Origin: Verrucomicrobiota bacterium
GTDB taxonomy: Bacteria > Verrucomicrobiota > Verrucomicrobiia > Limisphaerales > JADLHS01
DNA length: 64,000 bases
Reading direction: 5' to 3'
Assembly (NCBI GenBank): GCA_029573725.1
Contig: JAKQDQ010000042.1
Span: 357,094 to 421,093 of the forward strand
In this document: positions 9,701 to 19,433 of the stretch, in pieces
How positions within the stretch are numbered: position 1 is the first letter of the stretch
Layout of the letters: each line of letters opens with the position of its first letter
Notes under the pieces: model-generated
What the model was told of the DNA's origin: nothing
Seen by the model: only the letters and a program-made list of their open reading frames with translations
Database searches by the model: none
Made by a program: the position numbers and the translations under genes

Positions 9701-10408
9701 CGTACCCACCGTGACCCGTTCGTAATAGGCGACTTGATGGGTCGCGCCGTTCGCCAGGAGCACGCGGGTGGCTTGTTCGTAACTGCGATCGGAGTTTTGG
9801 CCCAGCAAGGTGTGCGTGGTGAAGGCCGAGCCGCCACCGTTGATGAACAGGCGCACAATGTTCTCGGTCGCGCCGTTCCAGGTCGAACTTAACAGCAAAT
9901 CCTCCAGGGCACTCGTGCCGGTGATTTGTCCGGCGGCGAGCGAAAACGGACCGATCATGCCCGGCGGAATCCAATCACTCAATTGCGGCATCGCACCGGA
10001 GCCATTGATCCCGACCAGTTTCACACGGCCTGACTCCGGCGCGGTGAGCGCCAGCGTGTCACGCGTCGTCACAAGCAAGCGCCCGGCCGTCACGCCCGTG
10101 ATGTTGTAAATGCCCGCGGCCAGACCGGGCGTCCATTCCAGCGCGCCGGAGTTGTCGAGTTGGAAGCCCGCTCGCACCGTGCCCGTCCCGCGATCAATGA
10201 GAACCACATCCGCACGCCCATCGCCATCGAGGTCCGCGTAACCGGTGGCTTCCACCGGCCCGACGTGAAATTGCGTTGGCGGAAGCGGTGACTGGGCCAG
10301 CGCCACGATCCGTGGGAAGAGCCAGCAGAGCAGCAACAGCTCGAGAAGCGCGAAACGCGCGAACCGTCCAACGGACCGGCGACAGGACCGTCGCCCGCCT
10401 CGGGGCAT
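6746..10408 (-). CDS. Giant exported protein C: FG-GAP/VCBS-like and CHB_HEX-like domains
   Basis: About 1220 aa. I chose ATG 10408 because it has a GGGAG ribosome site nine bases upstream and gives a standard signal peptide (basic MPRGGRRSCRRS, hydrophobic LLELLLLCWLF, then ALAQS). An in-frame ATG at 10552 overlaps the upstream stop as TGATG and would add 48 residues, so coupling from there is possible. After the signal comes an FG-GAP/VCBS-like calcium-loop motif (GYADLDGDGRADVVLID) and further beta-propeller-like repeats. Near residue 540 is a chitobiase/beta-hexosaminidase C-terminal-type module (GTFNEGVAVTLIAPAGFSI). The end has a dockerin-like DSDGNLLDDDWERLFFG segment and a C-terminal beta domain. 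It is the last gene of the secreted triad; function unknown. Confidence 0.8.
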   Translation of the reverse strand: MPRGGRRSCRRSVGRFARFALLELLLLCWLFPRIVALAQSPLPPTQFHVGPVEATGYADLDGDGRADVVLIDRGTGTVRAGFQLDNSGALEWTPGLAAGIYNITGVTAGRLLVTTRDTLALTAPESGRVKLVGINGSGAMPQLSDWIPPGMIGPFSLAAGQITGTSALEDLLLSSTWNGATENIVRLFINGGGSAFTTHTLLGQNSDRSYEQATRVLLANGATHQVAYYERVTVGTSLLRVRALNEAGSPLRLTVPSLPVDGQFVLSPFAGPLAQLVTYVPGAGTYQVHPLTFDGVNYAAGAPVSQPAGFAIGRIAVVAADNTARLLVIAAEGSQAVLRHTPDGTNSATFTPPAGEVFTSVVALPNGANGFQLLSGPGVTERSRTARSYKFNSGTGNYDLVNTTTLAPVSEVSGAGHVLVYSGEPFVAPNARVLSRQRSHDWSSSPWLGPPVSATGETFSDELSGLAQPAAVSFGAAPGGATHVLASQFEPQLSVFPLDAASGVAAGAVKPTPLPGTFNEGVAVTLIAPAGFSIVFRTQAGAAWQAYTQPIWLHRDTRLQAYATAGVARTAVLDVWYRFNSPAGQLSTLDDGIPDYVKLGLGFNPAELPDRAANNNPGNTLNYLQILLENTGVPLRHTSGTALELHVRPWSHDGLTTASVPTLVAGHALPDGQPNPGNHITVYDVSGQALDSNLAEHWGYFGANQTAAWLRGIGRAGRSRVTVAASSPSFALDFVPPYSAGSLFQGRELAGLVVLPASSAVTFVHPYGGGSDATEAAAWKAAAIQFYQTNPPPSVGATIDPLETTLTLVFEQWITRRFVMRGVLPASYLPTPGNANPNRLTLTAYRSSEPATPIPTNGVATGRVLPTPEQLEELERYRSPSDTGHLLGEVIKTMRMALRESSDNKLVALRAVTLDVYRISARWGGVFPGAFPGPLEALREFLATGVMPSAYRNDWVGGLPPEIGATLTPLTVEDYTAALQGLDSLLNMPSSRPVVTRDLRVRADSVGLNCTILDRFAFGNTVALVDANGRPYRFPNAFHVVPGLALQVLGFADVPASACATETLEVVRIGNEAQTRVTSVPLPSATDSDGNLLDDDWERLFFGAPGNDPFADLGGGYTLLQSYLDGSDPWSPGNYPPAQLGLPAVEIAAVNETTVQLTWHFPPAYAQFINFKLQTVPALGGAWWEQFAVVENVGGGYFRIVATRDPGADAAFWRLSLSLK

Positions 10409-10551
10409 GGGAAGGTGCTCCCTGCACCGCAGGGCAAATTGTCCAACCTGACGGTTCATGGGATTTTCAAACCCTGTGTTTCCCGTCCCGACGGCTCTGC
10501 CGCGCCGCCGGTCTGGCTTTCGAATCTGGAGGATAGATTGCCTGGCATTCA

Positions 10552-13500
10552 TCACAGTTCGACGTCGTTGGTCACGAGCACTTCTTCGATCTCGCCCGTG
10601 ACGGGGTGCAGCAGCATGAGGTAATAGCGATACTTTGCCCGCCCCACGATGGGTTGGGTGTCCAACACGTACAGATAGCCGGGATCGGCTGGCGTGGCGC
10701 TCGCGCCGTTGGGTTGTTTCACATGGACAAACGGATCGTAAATCGTGTAACCGCCGGAACTCGTCGCCCACGCGATGGCTTCCATGCGCGGTGACACCTG
10801 CGAAATATCGCCGGGCACTTGGGGCCAGAGCGCACTGGGTACTTGTGTCCGATACAGCACAAACGGCGTCAACCGGCGCGGCTCCCCGCTGCCGAGCCGC
10901 ACATATACCTTCTGCAAGGGGTCGGTGACATCGGTGGTGGTCAGCAGGAAACGCGAGTTCTCCACGTCATGCGTGATGCGGCCCACCAGTTCGCCGATGC
11001 GCACCATGCCGCCGCCCCAAATCGGATTCGACTCAGCGACAATGTTTGGATGAAAGCTGGCGGCCGGCATCGTGGGCGGCAGTTTGCGCGAAGGCCAGGG
11101 CACGTCCGGCCCGACGTATTCCTGCGGGGGCGACCAGGTAAAGCGTTGCTTGTTGCTGCGCGGCGTTTGCCCGCCGGTCACCGTGGTGCCGCGCACATAG
11201 ATGTCCAGTTCAGCATCCACCGCCAGCGGAACTTCCACTTGGAACGAAGAACCGTTGCCAAAGCCATCCCGCAAATCCGGCGTGACATAGCGCCGGTAGG
11301 ATTTCAGTCCGATCATGATGTTGTCCTGATAAGTCAAACCCGGCACGGTGCCGTCAGGAATGGGGGGCAGCCCGCTAATGAGCACTTGGAAGCTGCGCAA
11401 GCCCCACCGCGGCGCGAACCATTGAATGCGCGCGACGGGATTGGTTTCACCGCCAAGCGGTCGCACCGGCGCGAGGACCGGCGCGGGGGGGGCAAATTTG
11501 AAATTCAATCCCACACAACCCAGTGGTGTGAGTGGACCGGGATTGCCGTGCCGGTCAAACGCCTGCACAAAGAAACATGCCTCGCCTGCATAGAGCGGCA
11601 TGGAGGTCCAGAGATTCACAATCGGTGTGTTGGTGTCGAACGTGCCGGAATCCTCGCGCAGCAACGTGAGCGGACCGTCATCCACGCGGAAATAGAGTTT
11701 GTATTGCGTCATGTCCGGCAGCGGCAGGAACGAGACTTCCAGGCCATTGTCCGTTTGGCCTTCCACCTCCGGCGGCACGGGCACATGCGCTTCGCACGGA
11801 CGCCGACCCGATGCCAAATCCACCAGCCCGGTTTCGTAATGGACGCTGACGTCCACCGTCACCACCGCGCCGACGTTGGTGGCGGGAGCGGGCAGATTTA
11901 CCGTGTATTGCGGCGTTTCAAATCCACTGCCCGCCAGCGTGCCGACGCGCGCCCGCAACCAGACCGAAAAACCCTCCGCCTGGGGCACGTACGTCAGGCG
12001 CAGCGGCAGGAACATCTCCCCCGGTTCAAATTCAAACCGCCCCACCTGCACACTCGACGTGCCCAGACCCCAGTCCAATTCCACCCAACCCAGATTCGGG
12101 TCCTGGTTTGTCCGCACGAACACCACGTCCACCGTGATATAGGTCGGAATCACGGGACCGGTCGAGGGGTATTGTCCCTCCACGAGCCGCCGGCCAAACT
12201 CCGCGACCGGTTCAGCACACTGAATGACCAGCCCGCCTTCCGGCGAACCCGGCCCGGTGCGATCTCGCAGCACTCCTGCCACGGGCGGACTGTGCCCAGA
12301 AATGTTCCCGCCAAAGGGTGGCGTGGCGCAGGCGACGGCATTCGTCGTGTCGTCCACCGCGCGCACGGTGTACCAATACGTCTTCGCGCAATCCGCCGGC
12401 GCACTGGGTGAACCCGGGCCATTGTCGAGGAATGAAAACTCCGTTGCATTTCCCGTGTGGGGCACGGTGCCGACGAGATTGGCGAGCGGGTTGCCGCCGA
12501 GCGCAGTGAGTTGCGCGGTGCTTTCCCAGCGATACACGGCGTAAAGCGTCGTGGCCTTGTCTTCCTCCGGCGGATTCGCCGCCCACCGCACCCGCAAATG
12601 CTGCTGGGGCGTGCCGGGATTCTGATAATCATTGTCCACCCGCAACACCTTCGGTACGCGCGGCGGCAACCGGCTGCAAAATGTGCCCAACACCCCGGGC
12701 GATACCGCCCCGTCGCGACCCAGCAAGTCGCACGCGGTGACGAAGTAATAATACTGATCGCCGTTCTTTGGCGGAGGCGCGGTGGGATGGCCGGGAAACC
12801 GGCTGCCATGATCCGCCACAAACTGCACGGTGTGATCACTCGTCGCCGCTTCCACGGCATCCAACGTGCGACCCGGCAGCACGGGTGCTTGATTCACGCG
12901 TCCGACCGGCCCCAGCGGATTGAGCGCCTGACTGACGAGCGTCGCCGCCGCCGGCGGGGTGTTGTGCCAGTTGTTGGCCTCGGCGTGATTTCGGCTCACG
13001 CGCCAGACATTGAAACCGTGCTGCGCGAGGGAAAGTCGCCGCAATGCGGATGGACTGTCCCACCGCAGCGGAATGGCGAGATCCGTCGTGGCAGGCCGGT
13101 TCGGATCTGGCGGGGCGATTTGCACCGTGCTGGGCGCGGGCAACGTCAGCGGCGCGGCGGCGTTCACCGTCACGCGGCCCAGTACCGCTTCATCCGGCGC
13201 GGTCGGCGAGGGGCGATACCGAATCTCAAACGTGACCGGACCACTCGGGGGAATCGGCACCGCGTGCCCGGTCCCGAGGGCCATGGCCAGCGACGGAAAC
13301 GTGCGCGCGGCGAGTTGCAGTGCGCCGAGTAATTCCGGTTTGTCCGCCACGCCTTGAATCACTGCCGACGCAATTTCGGCATCGGACAAACTGGTGTGTG
13401 GCACGAGTTCCTCGAACAACTCGGTCAACGCTGTGCGCAGGGCGGCGGAATTTTCCCCGAGCGCACTTCGGGCGCGATCCTGCAAACTGCCAATGGCCGC

Positions 13501-13956
13501 GGCCGACGTCTGCACGCGCACGACGGCTTCAAGGCGATAATTACCGGGTGCATCCGGCAGGCCGTCCTTGCGCCAGACGGACCAATTGCGCGGGGCGAAC
13601 AAATCCAACGCCGTCGAGCGCCAGTGGAGATATGCCCAATGCTGGCCGTTGGCTTGCGTGGTGAGGCCGACGGTATAAACCATCGGCTCTGCGCCCTGCG
13701 CGAGCGCGGGGGTTGCCCGGAACAGGATTCCAGCCACCAACATCAACGCAAAAACAAGTGTTTGCCCTCCGGATTGGCAGCAACCGACGCAAGTCGGCTC
13801 CAACCTCTTCGGGGATTCAGGTGGAGCGGACCCATGTCCACTGCCACAGGGGACATGCTGAGGGCGGGCGATGAACCCACTTTTCGGTTTCATCGTGACT
13901 GCCCCGGAAACTCGCGCCGCCGGCGCTGCATTCAAATGGTTCATCCCCAGTTTCAT
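10552..13956 (-). CDS. Giant exported protein B: fibronectin III-like repeats
   Basis: 1134 aa from ATG 13956, whose ATGA overlaps the stop of the upstream gene. The hydrophobic export segment (LVFALMLVAGILFRATPALAQG) appears only after about 65 residues. The true start may therefore be downstream, for example ATG 13893, and the first codons may overlie a hairpin-rich spacer. After a helical segment around residues 150-230 the protein is mostly beta, with several Fn3-like modules (FNVWRVSRN; YYYFVTACDLLGRDGAVSPG; YWYTVRAVDDTTNAVACATPP). There is no dockerin-like tail. It probably forms a structural or binding surface for proteins A and C; this is inference from the operon only. Confidence 0.78.
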   Translation of the reverse strand: MKLGMNHLNAAPAARVSGAVTMKPKSGFIARPQHVPCGSGHGSAPPESPKRLEPTCVGCCQSGGQTLVFALMLVAGILFRATPALAQGAEPMVYTVGLTTQANGQHWAYLHWRSTALDLFAPRNWSVWRKDGLPDAPGNYRLEAVVRVQTSAAAIGSLQDRARSALGENSAALRTALTELFEELVPHTSLSDAEIASAVIQGVADKPELLGALQLAARTFPSLAMALGTGHAVPIPPSGPVTFEIRYRPSPTAPDEAVLGRVTVNAAAPLTLPAPSTVQIAPPDPNRPATTDLAIPLRWDSPSALRRLSLAQHGFNVWRVSRNHAEANNWHNTPPAAATLVSQALNPLGPVGRVNQAPVLPGRTLDAVEAATSDHTVQFVADHGSRFPGHPTAPPPKNGDQYYYFVTACDLLGRDGAVSPGVLGTFCSRLPPRVPKVLRVDNDYQNPGTPQQHLRVRWAANPPEEDKATTLYAVYRWESTAQLTALGGNPLANLVGTVPHTGNATEFSFLDNGPGSPSAPADCAKTYWYTVRAVDDTTNAVACATPPFGGNISGHSPPVAGVLRDRTGPGSPEGGLVIQCAEPVAEFGRRLVEGQYPSTGPVIPTYITVDVVFVRTNQDPNLGWVELDWGLGTSSVQVGRFEFEPGEMFLPLRLTYVPQAEGFSVWLRARVGTLAGSGFETPQYTVNLPAPATNVGAVVTVDVSVHYETGLVDLASGRRPCEAHVPVPPEVEGQTDNGLEVSFLPLPDMTQYKLYFRVDDGPLTLLREDSGTFDTNTPIVNLWTSMPLYAGEACFFVQAFDRHGNPGPLTPLGCVGLNFKFAPPAPVLAPVRPLGGETNPVARIQWFAPRWGLRSFQVLISGLPPIPDGTVPGLTYQDNIMIGLKSYRRYVTPDLRDGFGNGSSFQVEVPLAVDAELDIYVRGTTVTGGQTPRSNKQRFTWSPPQEYVGPDVPWPSRKLPPTMPAASFHPNIVAESNPIWGGGMVRIGELVGRITHDVENSRFLLTTTDVTDPLQKVYVRLGSGEPRRLTPFVLYRTQVPSALWPQVPGDISQVSPRMEAIAWATSSGGYTIYDPFVHVKQPNGASATPADPGYLYVLDTQPIVGRAKYRYYLMLLHPVTGEIEEVLVTNDVEL

Positions 13957-16900
13957 TTCACACTCGGTTTGCTGCCATTGGATTTGCCGCCGCCAGTTTC
14001 AGCGGAGATTTTCACCGTGCGCGACGCTTCCACGCACAGCGGACAGACCCCGATTTCCACATACACCCGGCCCTGGCCGGTGAGTTTGAACTTCGAACCT
14101 TGCTTCAGCCCGGCCATGTTGAGCTCGCCGCCCAGACTCAACATGCACAACGCATCACCGGACACCAACAACTTGCCGCGCGCGCCATAGGTCGGCCCTT
14201 CGACAAAGTAGAAAATCCCCAGGCCCATGCCGGCGTTGACGCGGAAGAAACACGTCGCCGGAATACCGAGCATCGCCTCGGACACGGGAATGTGCGCCTC
14301 GCCATAAACATACGCGCCGGTGAACGTCGGATTCGGCTGGCCCAGCGCGCCCGCCGCGAACAGGTCCCACATCATGATCGGCGCGAGCGAACAGGTGCGC
14401 CCAAAGAAGATGCCGCCCTTGGCCTTGTAACTGTTGAACCGCAATCCCAAGGCGGCGGACAAATAATTCTCCTCGGCCCCAAACGCCACCGCCACGGCAA
14501 GATCCGTAATCGAGAACGCCTCAAAAGAAACCTCGCCCGCCGTCTTCTGCACCGAACCAGCGAAACCGATGGGCTGTAATTTCCCCTGCGGCGTGATGGC
14601 GAACGAAAACTTGGTGTTGATGTCCGCCCGTAAATCCGGACTCAGAAAATCGAACGGCACATTGACCGCGCCCAGGATGACTTCCGCCGCATCCATCCCC
14701 GCCACGCCGCACGGGGAATCGTCCGCGCCGGACTGGTATTGATTGATCTCCATGAACGCGTTGAACGTGGTCTTTTCGGGAACGGACCATTGGAACTTCG
14801 CGTCCACCCGCACCTGCCGCAGGGCGTCGCCGTTGAAAATGGCGTAACCATCAATGCCCGCGCTCGCCATCGCCGGACCAAACAATCCCAGCACATTGCT
14901 AAAACCCAGGTCCAGATCCGTGAAGGCCGAGGTCAGCGCGCCCTTCACAATCTCGTTCACCTGGCCAAACGTTGAATCCAGCGCGCTGCGCAACGCGCCG
15001 TTCAAATCAAAGACGCGCTGCTTGATGGTGCTCTGCACGTTGGCGACGTAGGCCGTGGCGTAAAACTTGTCCGTCACACTGCGTCGCAGTTTTTGTTTCA
15101 CGACCGTCGTGCTGGCGAGGTTAAACCGGTTGTTGGCGTTGAACGTGCCGAGGTAACTGCGAATGTTGCTGCGGATTTGCTCGTTGAGCGCGGCAAACTC
15201 ACTGCTCAACGCGGCGGCCAGCAGGCTGTTGAGTTCCGTCCCGAATTGACCATTCAACGAGGTGCGCACCTGGAACAGCGCCGTGCGCAGCTCCACACAG
15301 GCATTGCGCAGGTCCGCCAACGTCGGCGCGGCGGATTCGAGATGTGGCACGAACAACGCGTCGAGTTCCGCCGCCGCGAGATTCCCCACCACCGCGGCCA
15401 GGTTGCCGCTGACTTCGGCGGCAAGTTCCTCGACGAGGACGCGCACCAAGGTTCGCATGAGCGCCGGGTCCACCGCGCCATTGACGCCGGGTCGCAGCAA
15501 CCCCTGCGGCCCGGTGAAGGTGTCGAGCGCGGCGATGGTTTGATCCAACGCACTGCCCAGTTCGGCGATTTGCGATCCCGGCCCGCCCCCGAGTTTGCTC
15601 CAAATTTGCTGCTCCACCAGCGGGAATGCTCCCGCAAAGTAGTTGGACAACGACGGCGCAGTGCCGCCGACCCAACCCGTGCCGGTCCATTGCGTCAACA
15701 GATGCGCGTGAATCTGATTCGCCAGCGAATCCAAGCTGCTGCCAAGAAATCGTTCGAAGTGTTCCTCCATGCGATCCGCCAGCAAGCCGTTCATGCGCTC
15801 CAAGCCGGTGTTTAAGGAGCCGACCACCGCGCTGCCAAGCGCGTTGCTGATGACCGTGGCCATGCCGGTCGCCTCGCCCACCGTATCCAAAACGAAGTTC
15901 GCAAGGTTCACCTGTGGCAAACCGACCTGGGCGCCGAACCGGACTTCTGCGCGTTCGGCACTGAGATAGGCGATGCGTTGTTCCATGTTGAGCACCACGA
16001 AATCGTCCTTGATCGGCGTCACCGAACGGAACGAACGGGTCGGGAAATCCCAGCGCACCGGGAAATTGAAATCAATCGCGCCGCCGAGCCATTCCTGTTT
16101 GGCGCGCGTGAAGTAAGTCGCGTTGGTGCGGTAGTTCAACAGATTCGCCGCCGTGCTGCCCGGGAAGCCGCGATTGTCGGGATCGTGATAACCGTTTTGG
16201 AAGAAGCTCTTGCTGCTCCACGTGCCGTTGGCCAGGAAGATTTCCGCATTGCCCCAAACACCAGGATTGTCCGGATTCGCGGGCGGGCGATGCGACGCCG
16301 TTTGCAGATGCGCCGGCAACGCCTCGAAGAACGACACTTTCACGAGGCCGGGCAGATTGATGAACCCTTTTTCCAACGCGCCCGGGCCGGGATTGGGATG
16401 CACGTAATTGGGCGCGTTGCCCAATGTGTTGAAGAACGCCCCAACCGTCGGCGTGACATAATACGTTTCATAACCACTCGCTCCCGGAGCCGCGCGGCGC
16501 GGTCCGCGAACTTTCACTTGGGACGGCGCGAGCAATCGCGAGTCAAGATTCGTCGGCCCGCCGTTGCGCGGAATGAAGTTGCCATGCGGAAACACGCCCA
16601 GTTTGCCCTGAAACGAATCGCTGACGTGCGCCATGCAGGCATCCACGCCAAGCGCGAGAAAGCCGTTGCCCGGATTGCAGAGTTGCGCCGGGTCGCGGGT
16701 GAATTCAATCGCCGAAACATCCAGCGGCGCCTCCCAGTATTTCGCCACGATGGACTGCGGTCCGTTTTGCACGTCGGCTTTATCGAGCGCGCCGTTGCAC
16801 AGGAACATCAGCCTCTCGAACGCAATGGTGGCATCGGTGGGATACGGGAGATACAGACTGCCCTCCGTGCGGGAATCCACGTTTTCGTTCGAAAGGAACG

Positions 16901-19433
16901 CGAGACCGAAATTGAGGAAGGTGAACTGATAGCCGTTGATGAGCACAAGCTGCGGGGCGGTTTGCACCTTGTCGTGAATGCCCGAAATGCCGCTCCGGCG
17001 GACGTAATACTTCGAGCGGCCTTTCAAATCATACGGGCCGTATTGTCCGCCGCCGAGCGTGCTTTGGCCCAGCAACCCGGAGGCGGTGATGGAATTGCTC
17101 GGGCCGGCACGGAAGTTCATGCCCGCGTAATCGGCGTGTCCCAACCAATACGAGCCGAAGTTCCCCGGCCGCTCGGTTACGTCGCCGGTGGCGGGATTCG
17201 CGCCCGACAGCAGAATAACTCCGGGCCGCCGGTCCTGCGGGAATTCGCCCAGCACATTGTTGTATTGCCCGTGCAGAAAGTGTCCCGGCCAATGCACACT
17301 GCCGCGCGCGAAGGCATCCGTTTGATGCGCGTAACTTCCGAGCGACGGAATCCAGCCCCAGCGCAACGCGAAATCCGGGGTGATGTCGCCCACACCCACC
17401 AAGCCACCATCGGTGGTGAAGCGCAGTTGCAGATTGTCCGGGTAGAGGAACGCATTGGTTGGCGAAGTCGTGCCGCATCCCGGTTCAACGCAATCCGCCG
17501 AGACCGGCACCGTGACGAATCCCGGCGCCGCGGCAAGATTCAAGTGACTGTCTTCCGTTTGCACCCGGTCGTTGACCACGCGCATCAACCCGGTGCCGGA
17601 AAGAAATGCCGCGCGTTCGGGAAAATGCGCGACGTGAACCCAGCCCCCATTGCCGCCGAATTCAAACTCCCCCGACAATTCCGCACCGGCCTTGTAACCC
17701 GCCGTCACCACGAAATCCGTCCCCACCCCCGACACCGTGCGCCAATATGCATCGTTGGAGGGCTTGGTTTTGTAAGCGGCGGCCACGGGCGCATTGGAGA
17801 GCGCGGTGTATTGATGCTGTTGCACATGGAAGACGCTCGCAGGACTGAACGTCGGCATCTCGAATCGTCCCAGCAACCGCCGCCACGTGAGGCTGCTCAC
17901 CCGCACCGTGGCGGGTTTGGTTTCCTCAGCCACCCAGAGCTGGTTGCCGCCCGGGGGCGTAACCGTGAGGTCCGCCGTCGGCAACAATTGCGAGTCCAGT
18001 TGATGCGGGCCGTTGAAGATCATCGTACCCTCCAGCCGCCGCGCGTTGTTCGTGGTGGCCCAACCGAAGCCGGCGGGCAAAATCACTTCCAACTGTCCCG
18101 CCTTCGCCCCGGCGGCATCCAGCGTGAGTTGATTGCGAAAGAATCGCACCCCGTTCATTTCCGCGAGATCAATGCCCGGCGGCACCAGCCCGATACTCGA
18201 AGGCGAACGACAATACGCCGAGCCATCCGATCGCAGGCCGATGCTGATGGAACCCGGGCCGGCGGTGTAACCGGGAAAACCATCCAGCGTCGCGCCGTTG
18301 AGCGCGAGGCCCAGCGTGGTGTGAAGGTCCGGACTGACCACTGTTGCGCCGGTGATGGGATTGTTGGTGATCGAGCGAATGGTCGTCAGCATCGAACCGA
18401 ATTCAAGTTGGCCATTGAAGTGCAGGAAGCGCAGAAAGCCGGTCGTTCCGGTGGGACCGGCCACATACGTGAACGTGGGGGGATCTTCGATGTGTTCGAG
18501 CCGCACGCGCAGCCGGTGCGTTTTGCCGACGGAATCCAATTGCACCCCGGGCGCGGGACGGTAGGCAATCTGCCGCGTGAACCCCACCGTGGCCGGTCGC
18601 TGCAGCAACCCGCCACTCCCGGTAAGATATGTCGGCACGGCCGGCGACGGATCGGCGTTAAAGACGCCGCTGGCCAGCGGAATGGGCGTCTCCGGCGCGC
18701 CGTTTGCGTGGAGTTCAATCACGTATCGCACCAGTACCGTGTTGGTGGCCGGCGACACCGTGGGTTGATCGTAGCGATGCAGGGTGAAAGTAACGTCGGC
18801 AAGCAGGTTGGTTTGCGCGAGATCCGTGTTCGCGAGCCAGCGTTGCGTCAGGGAGGTCGCGGTGAACATGGGCACGACGTTCAGCGCCGTATCCGAACCC
18901 CACGGCCCGCGAAAATGAATGAACGTGCGATTGACGGATTGGTTGGTGCCGAGGAGCGCGCCGCCGCTGGTTTGGTAAACTTCCGCCTCGACGCGATAGT
19001 TCACATAAGGATCAAGTTTGGCAGTGGGAATGAGATTCGTGTTGAAATTCAGGGTGTTCGTGCCAGGCGAGAGAAAGAGCGCCGATTGCGGTGAGGTCGT
19101 AATCGTGGTGGCCCCGCCCTGCAAGGGATGCAATTCCCCGGTGGCCTGGTTGCGCAACCGAAATCGCACGGCCATGGCCGCGCTGCTCTCCTGCCCCGCG
19201 CCAGTTTTCCCCACGATCACCGGCATCCGCACTGGCAGCAGATGGCGGAAATAGTTCGTTTGTCCCCGGGAGGCATCCGAGTCAATGACGTAACCGGGCG
19301 CGGCGTAGTTTGTAATGATCGGCACGCCCATCGAGTACGTGATGGCCGCGCGGGCTGAAATCGCGCCCAAGAGCATTGGCGTCAGCAACAGACTGGGCAG
19401 GGCAATTCCTGTAAAACCTCGCTTACGACGCAT
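13953..19433 (-). CDS. Giant exported protein A: beta-rich ends flanking a long helical region
   Basis: About 1826 aa and first gene of the triad. ATG 19433 is preferred over an upstream TTG because it gives a clean signal peptide (MRRKRGFTG, then ALPSLLLTPMLLGAISARA). Residues about 30-1150 are beta-rich and lack a family motif I recognise. Residues about 1150-1510 are Ala/Leu/Ser-rich amphipathic helix (LNTGLERMNGLLADRMEEH; LRNACVELRTALFQVRTSL). The last ~300 residues are again beta-rich and Gly-rich, with two cysteine pairs near the end (GVCPLCVEAS) and a basic, Ser/Lys tail. The architecture suggests a large envelope or extracellular structural protein. No enzyme motif is visible and the function is unknown. 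A terminator upstream separates it from the kinase gene. Confidence 0.8.
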   Translation of the reverse strand: MRRKRGFTGIALPSLLLTPMLLGAISARAAITYSMGVPIITNYAAPGYVIDSDASRGQTNYFRHLLPVRMPVIVGKTGAGQESSAAMAVRFRLRNQATGELHPLQGGATTITTSPQSALFLSPGTNTLNFNTNLIPTAKLDPYVNYRVEAEVYQTSGGALLGTNQSVNRTFIHFRGPWGSDTALNVVPMFTATSLTQRWLANTDLAQTNLLADVTFTLHRYDQPTVSPATNTVLVRYVIELHANGAPETPIPLASGVFNADPSPAVPTYLTGSGGLLQRPATVGFTRQIAYRPAPGVQLDSVGKTHRLRVRLEHIEDPPTFTYVAGPTGTTGFLRFLHFNGQLEFGSMLTTIRSITNNPITGATVVSPDLHTTLGLALNGATLDGFPGYTAGPGSISIGLRSDGSAYCRSPSSIGLVPPGIDLAEMNGVRFFRNQLTLDAAGAKAGQLEVILPAGFGWATTNNARRLEGTMIFNGPHQLDSQLLPTADLTVTPPGGNQLWVAEETKPATVRVSSLTWRRLLGRFEMPTFSPASVFHVQQHQYTALSNAPVAAAYKTKPSNDAYWRTVSGVGTDFVVTAGYKAGAELSGEFEFGGNGGWVHVAHFPERAAFLSGTGLMRVVNDRVQTEDSHLNLAAAPGFVTVPVSADCVEPGCGTTSPTNAFLYPDNLQLRFTTDGGLVGVGDITPDFALRWGWIPSLGSYAHQTDAFARGSVHWPGHFLHGQYNNVLGEFPQDRRPGVILLSGANPATGDVTERPGNFGSYWLGHADYAGMNFRAGPSNSITASGLLGQSTLGGGQYGPYDLKGRSKYYVRRSGISGIHDKVQTAPQLVLINGYQFTFLNFGLAFLSNENVDSRTEGSLYLPYPTDATIAFERLMFLCNGALDKADVQNGPQSIVAKYWEAPLDVSAIEFTRDPAQLCNPGNGFLALGVDACMAHVSDSFQGKLGVFPHGNFIPRNGGPTNLDSRLLAPSQVKVRGPRRAAPGASGYETYYVTPTVGAFFNTLGNAPNYVHPNPGPGALEKGFINLPGLVKVSFFEALPAHLQTASHRPPANPDNPGVWGNAEIFLANGTWSSKSFFQNGYHDPDNRGFPGSTAANLLNYRTNATYFTRAKQEWLGGAIDFNFPVRWDFPTRSFRSVTPIKDDFVVLNMEQRIAYLSAERAEVRFGAQVGLPQVNLANFVLDTVGEATGMATVISNALGSAVVGSLNTGLERMNGLLADRMEEHFERFLGSSLDSLANQIHAHLLTQWTGTGWVGGTAPSLSNYFAGAFPLVEQQIWSKLGGGPGSQIAELGSALDQTIAALDTFTGPQGLLRPGVNGAVDPALMRTLVRVLVEELAAEVSGNLAAVVGNLAAAELDALFVPHLESAAPTLADLRNACVELRTALFQVRTSLNGQFGTELNSLLAAALSSEFAALNEQIRSNIRSYLGTFNANNRFNLASTTVVKQKLRRSVTDKFYATAYVANVQSTIKQRVFDLNGALRSALDSTFGQVNEIVKGALTSAFTDLDLGFSNVLGLFGPAMASAGIDGYAIFNGDALRQVRVDAKFQWSVPEKTTFNAFMEINQYQSGADDSPCGVAGMDAAEVILGAVNVPFDFLSPDLRADINTKFSFAITPQGKLQPIGFAGSVQKTAGEVSFEAFSITDLAVAVAFGAEENYLSAALGLRFNSYKAKGGIFFGRTCSLAPIMMWDLFAAGALGQPNPTFTGAYVYGEAHIPVSEAMLGIPATCFFRVNAGMGLGIFYFVEGPTYGARGKLLVSGDALCMLSLGGELNMAGLKQGSKFKLTGQGRVYVEIGVCPLCVEASRTVKISAETGGGKSNGSKPSVK

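Noticed and set aside
10819..12411. A 530-codon plus-strand frame opposite giant protein B
   Set aside because: Antisense shadow with no recognisable domain.
15978..19094. A 1038-codon plus-strand frame opposite giant protein A
   Set aside because: It is Arg/His-rich with no motif, signal or ribosome site, and mirrors the codon bias of the real minus-strand gene.
6746..19433. Assignment of the giant triad as an insecticidal Tc toxin complex
   Set aside because: Three large genes and an FG-GAP-like domain recall TcA/B/C, but there is no SpvB, RHS shell or neuraminidase-like motif, and each protein has its own signal peptide.
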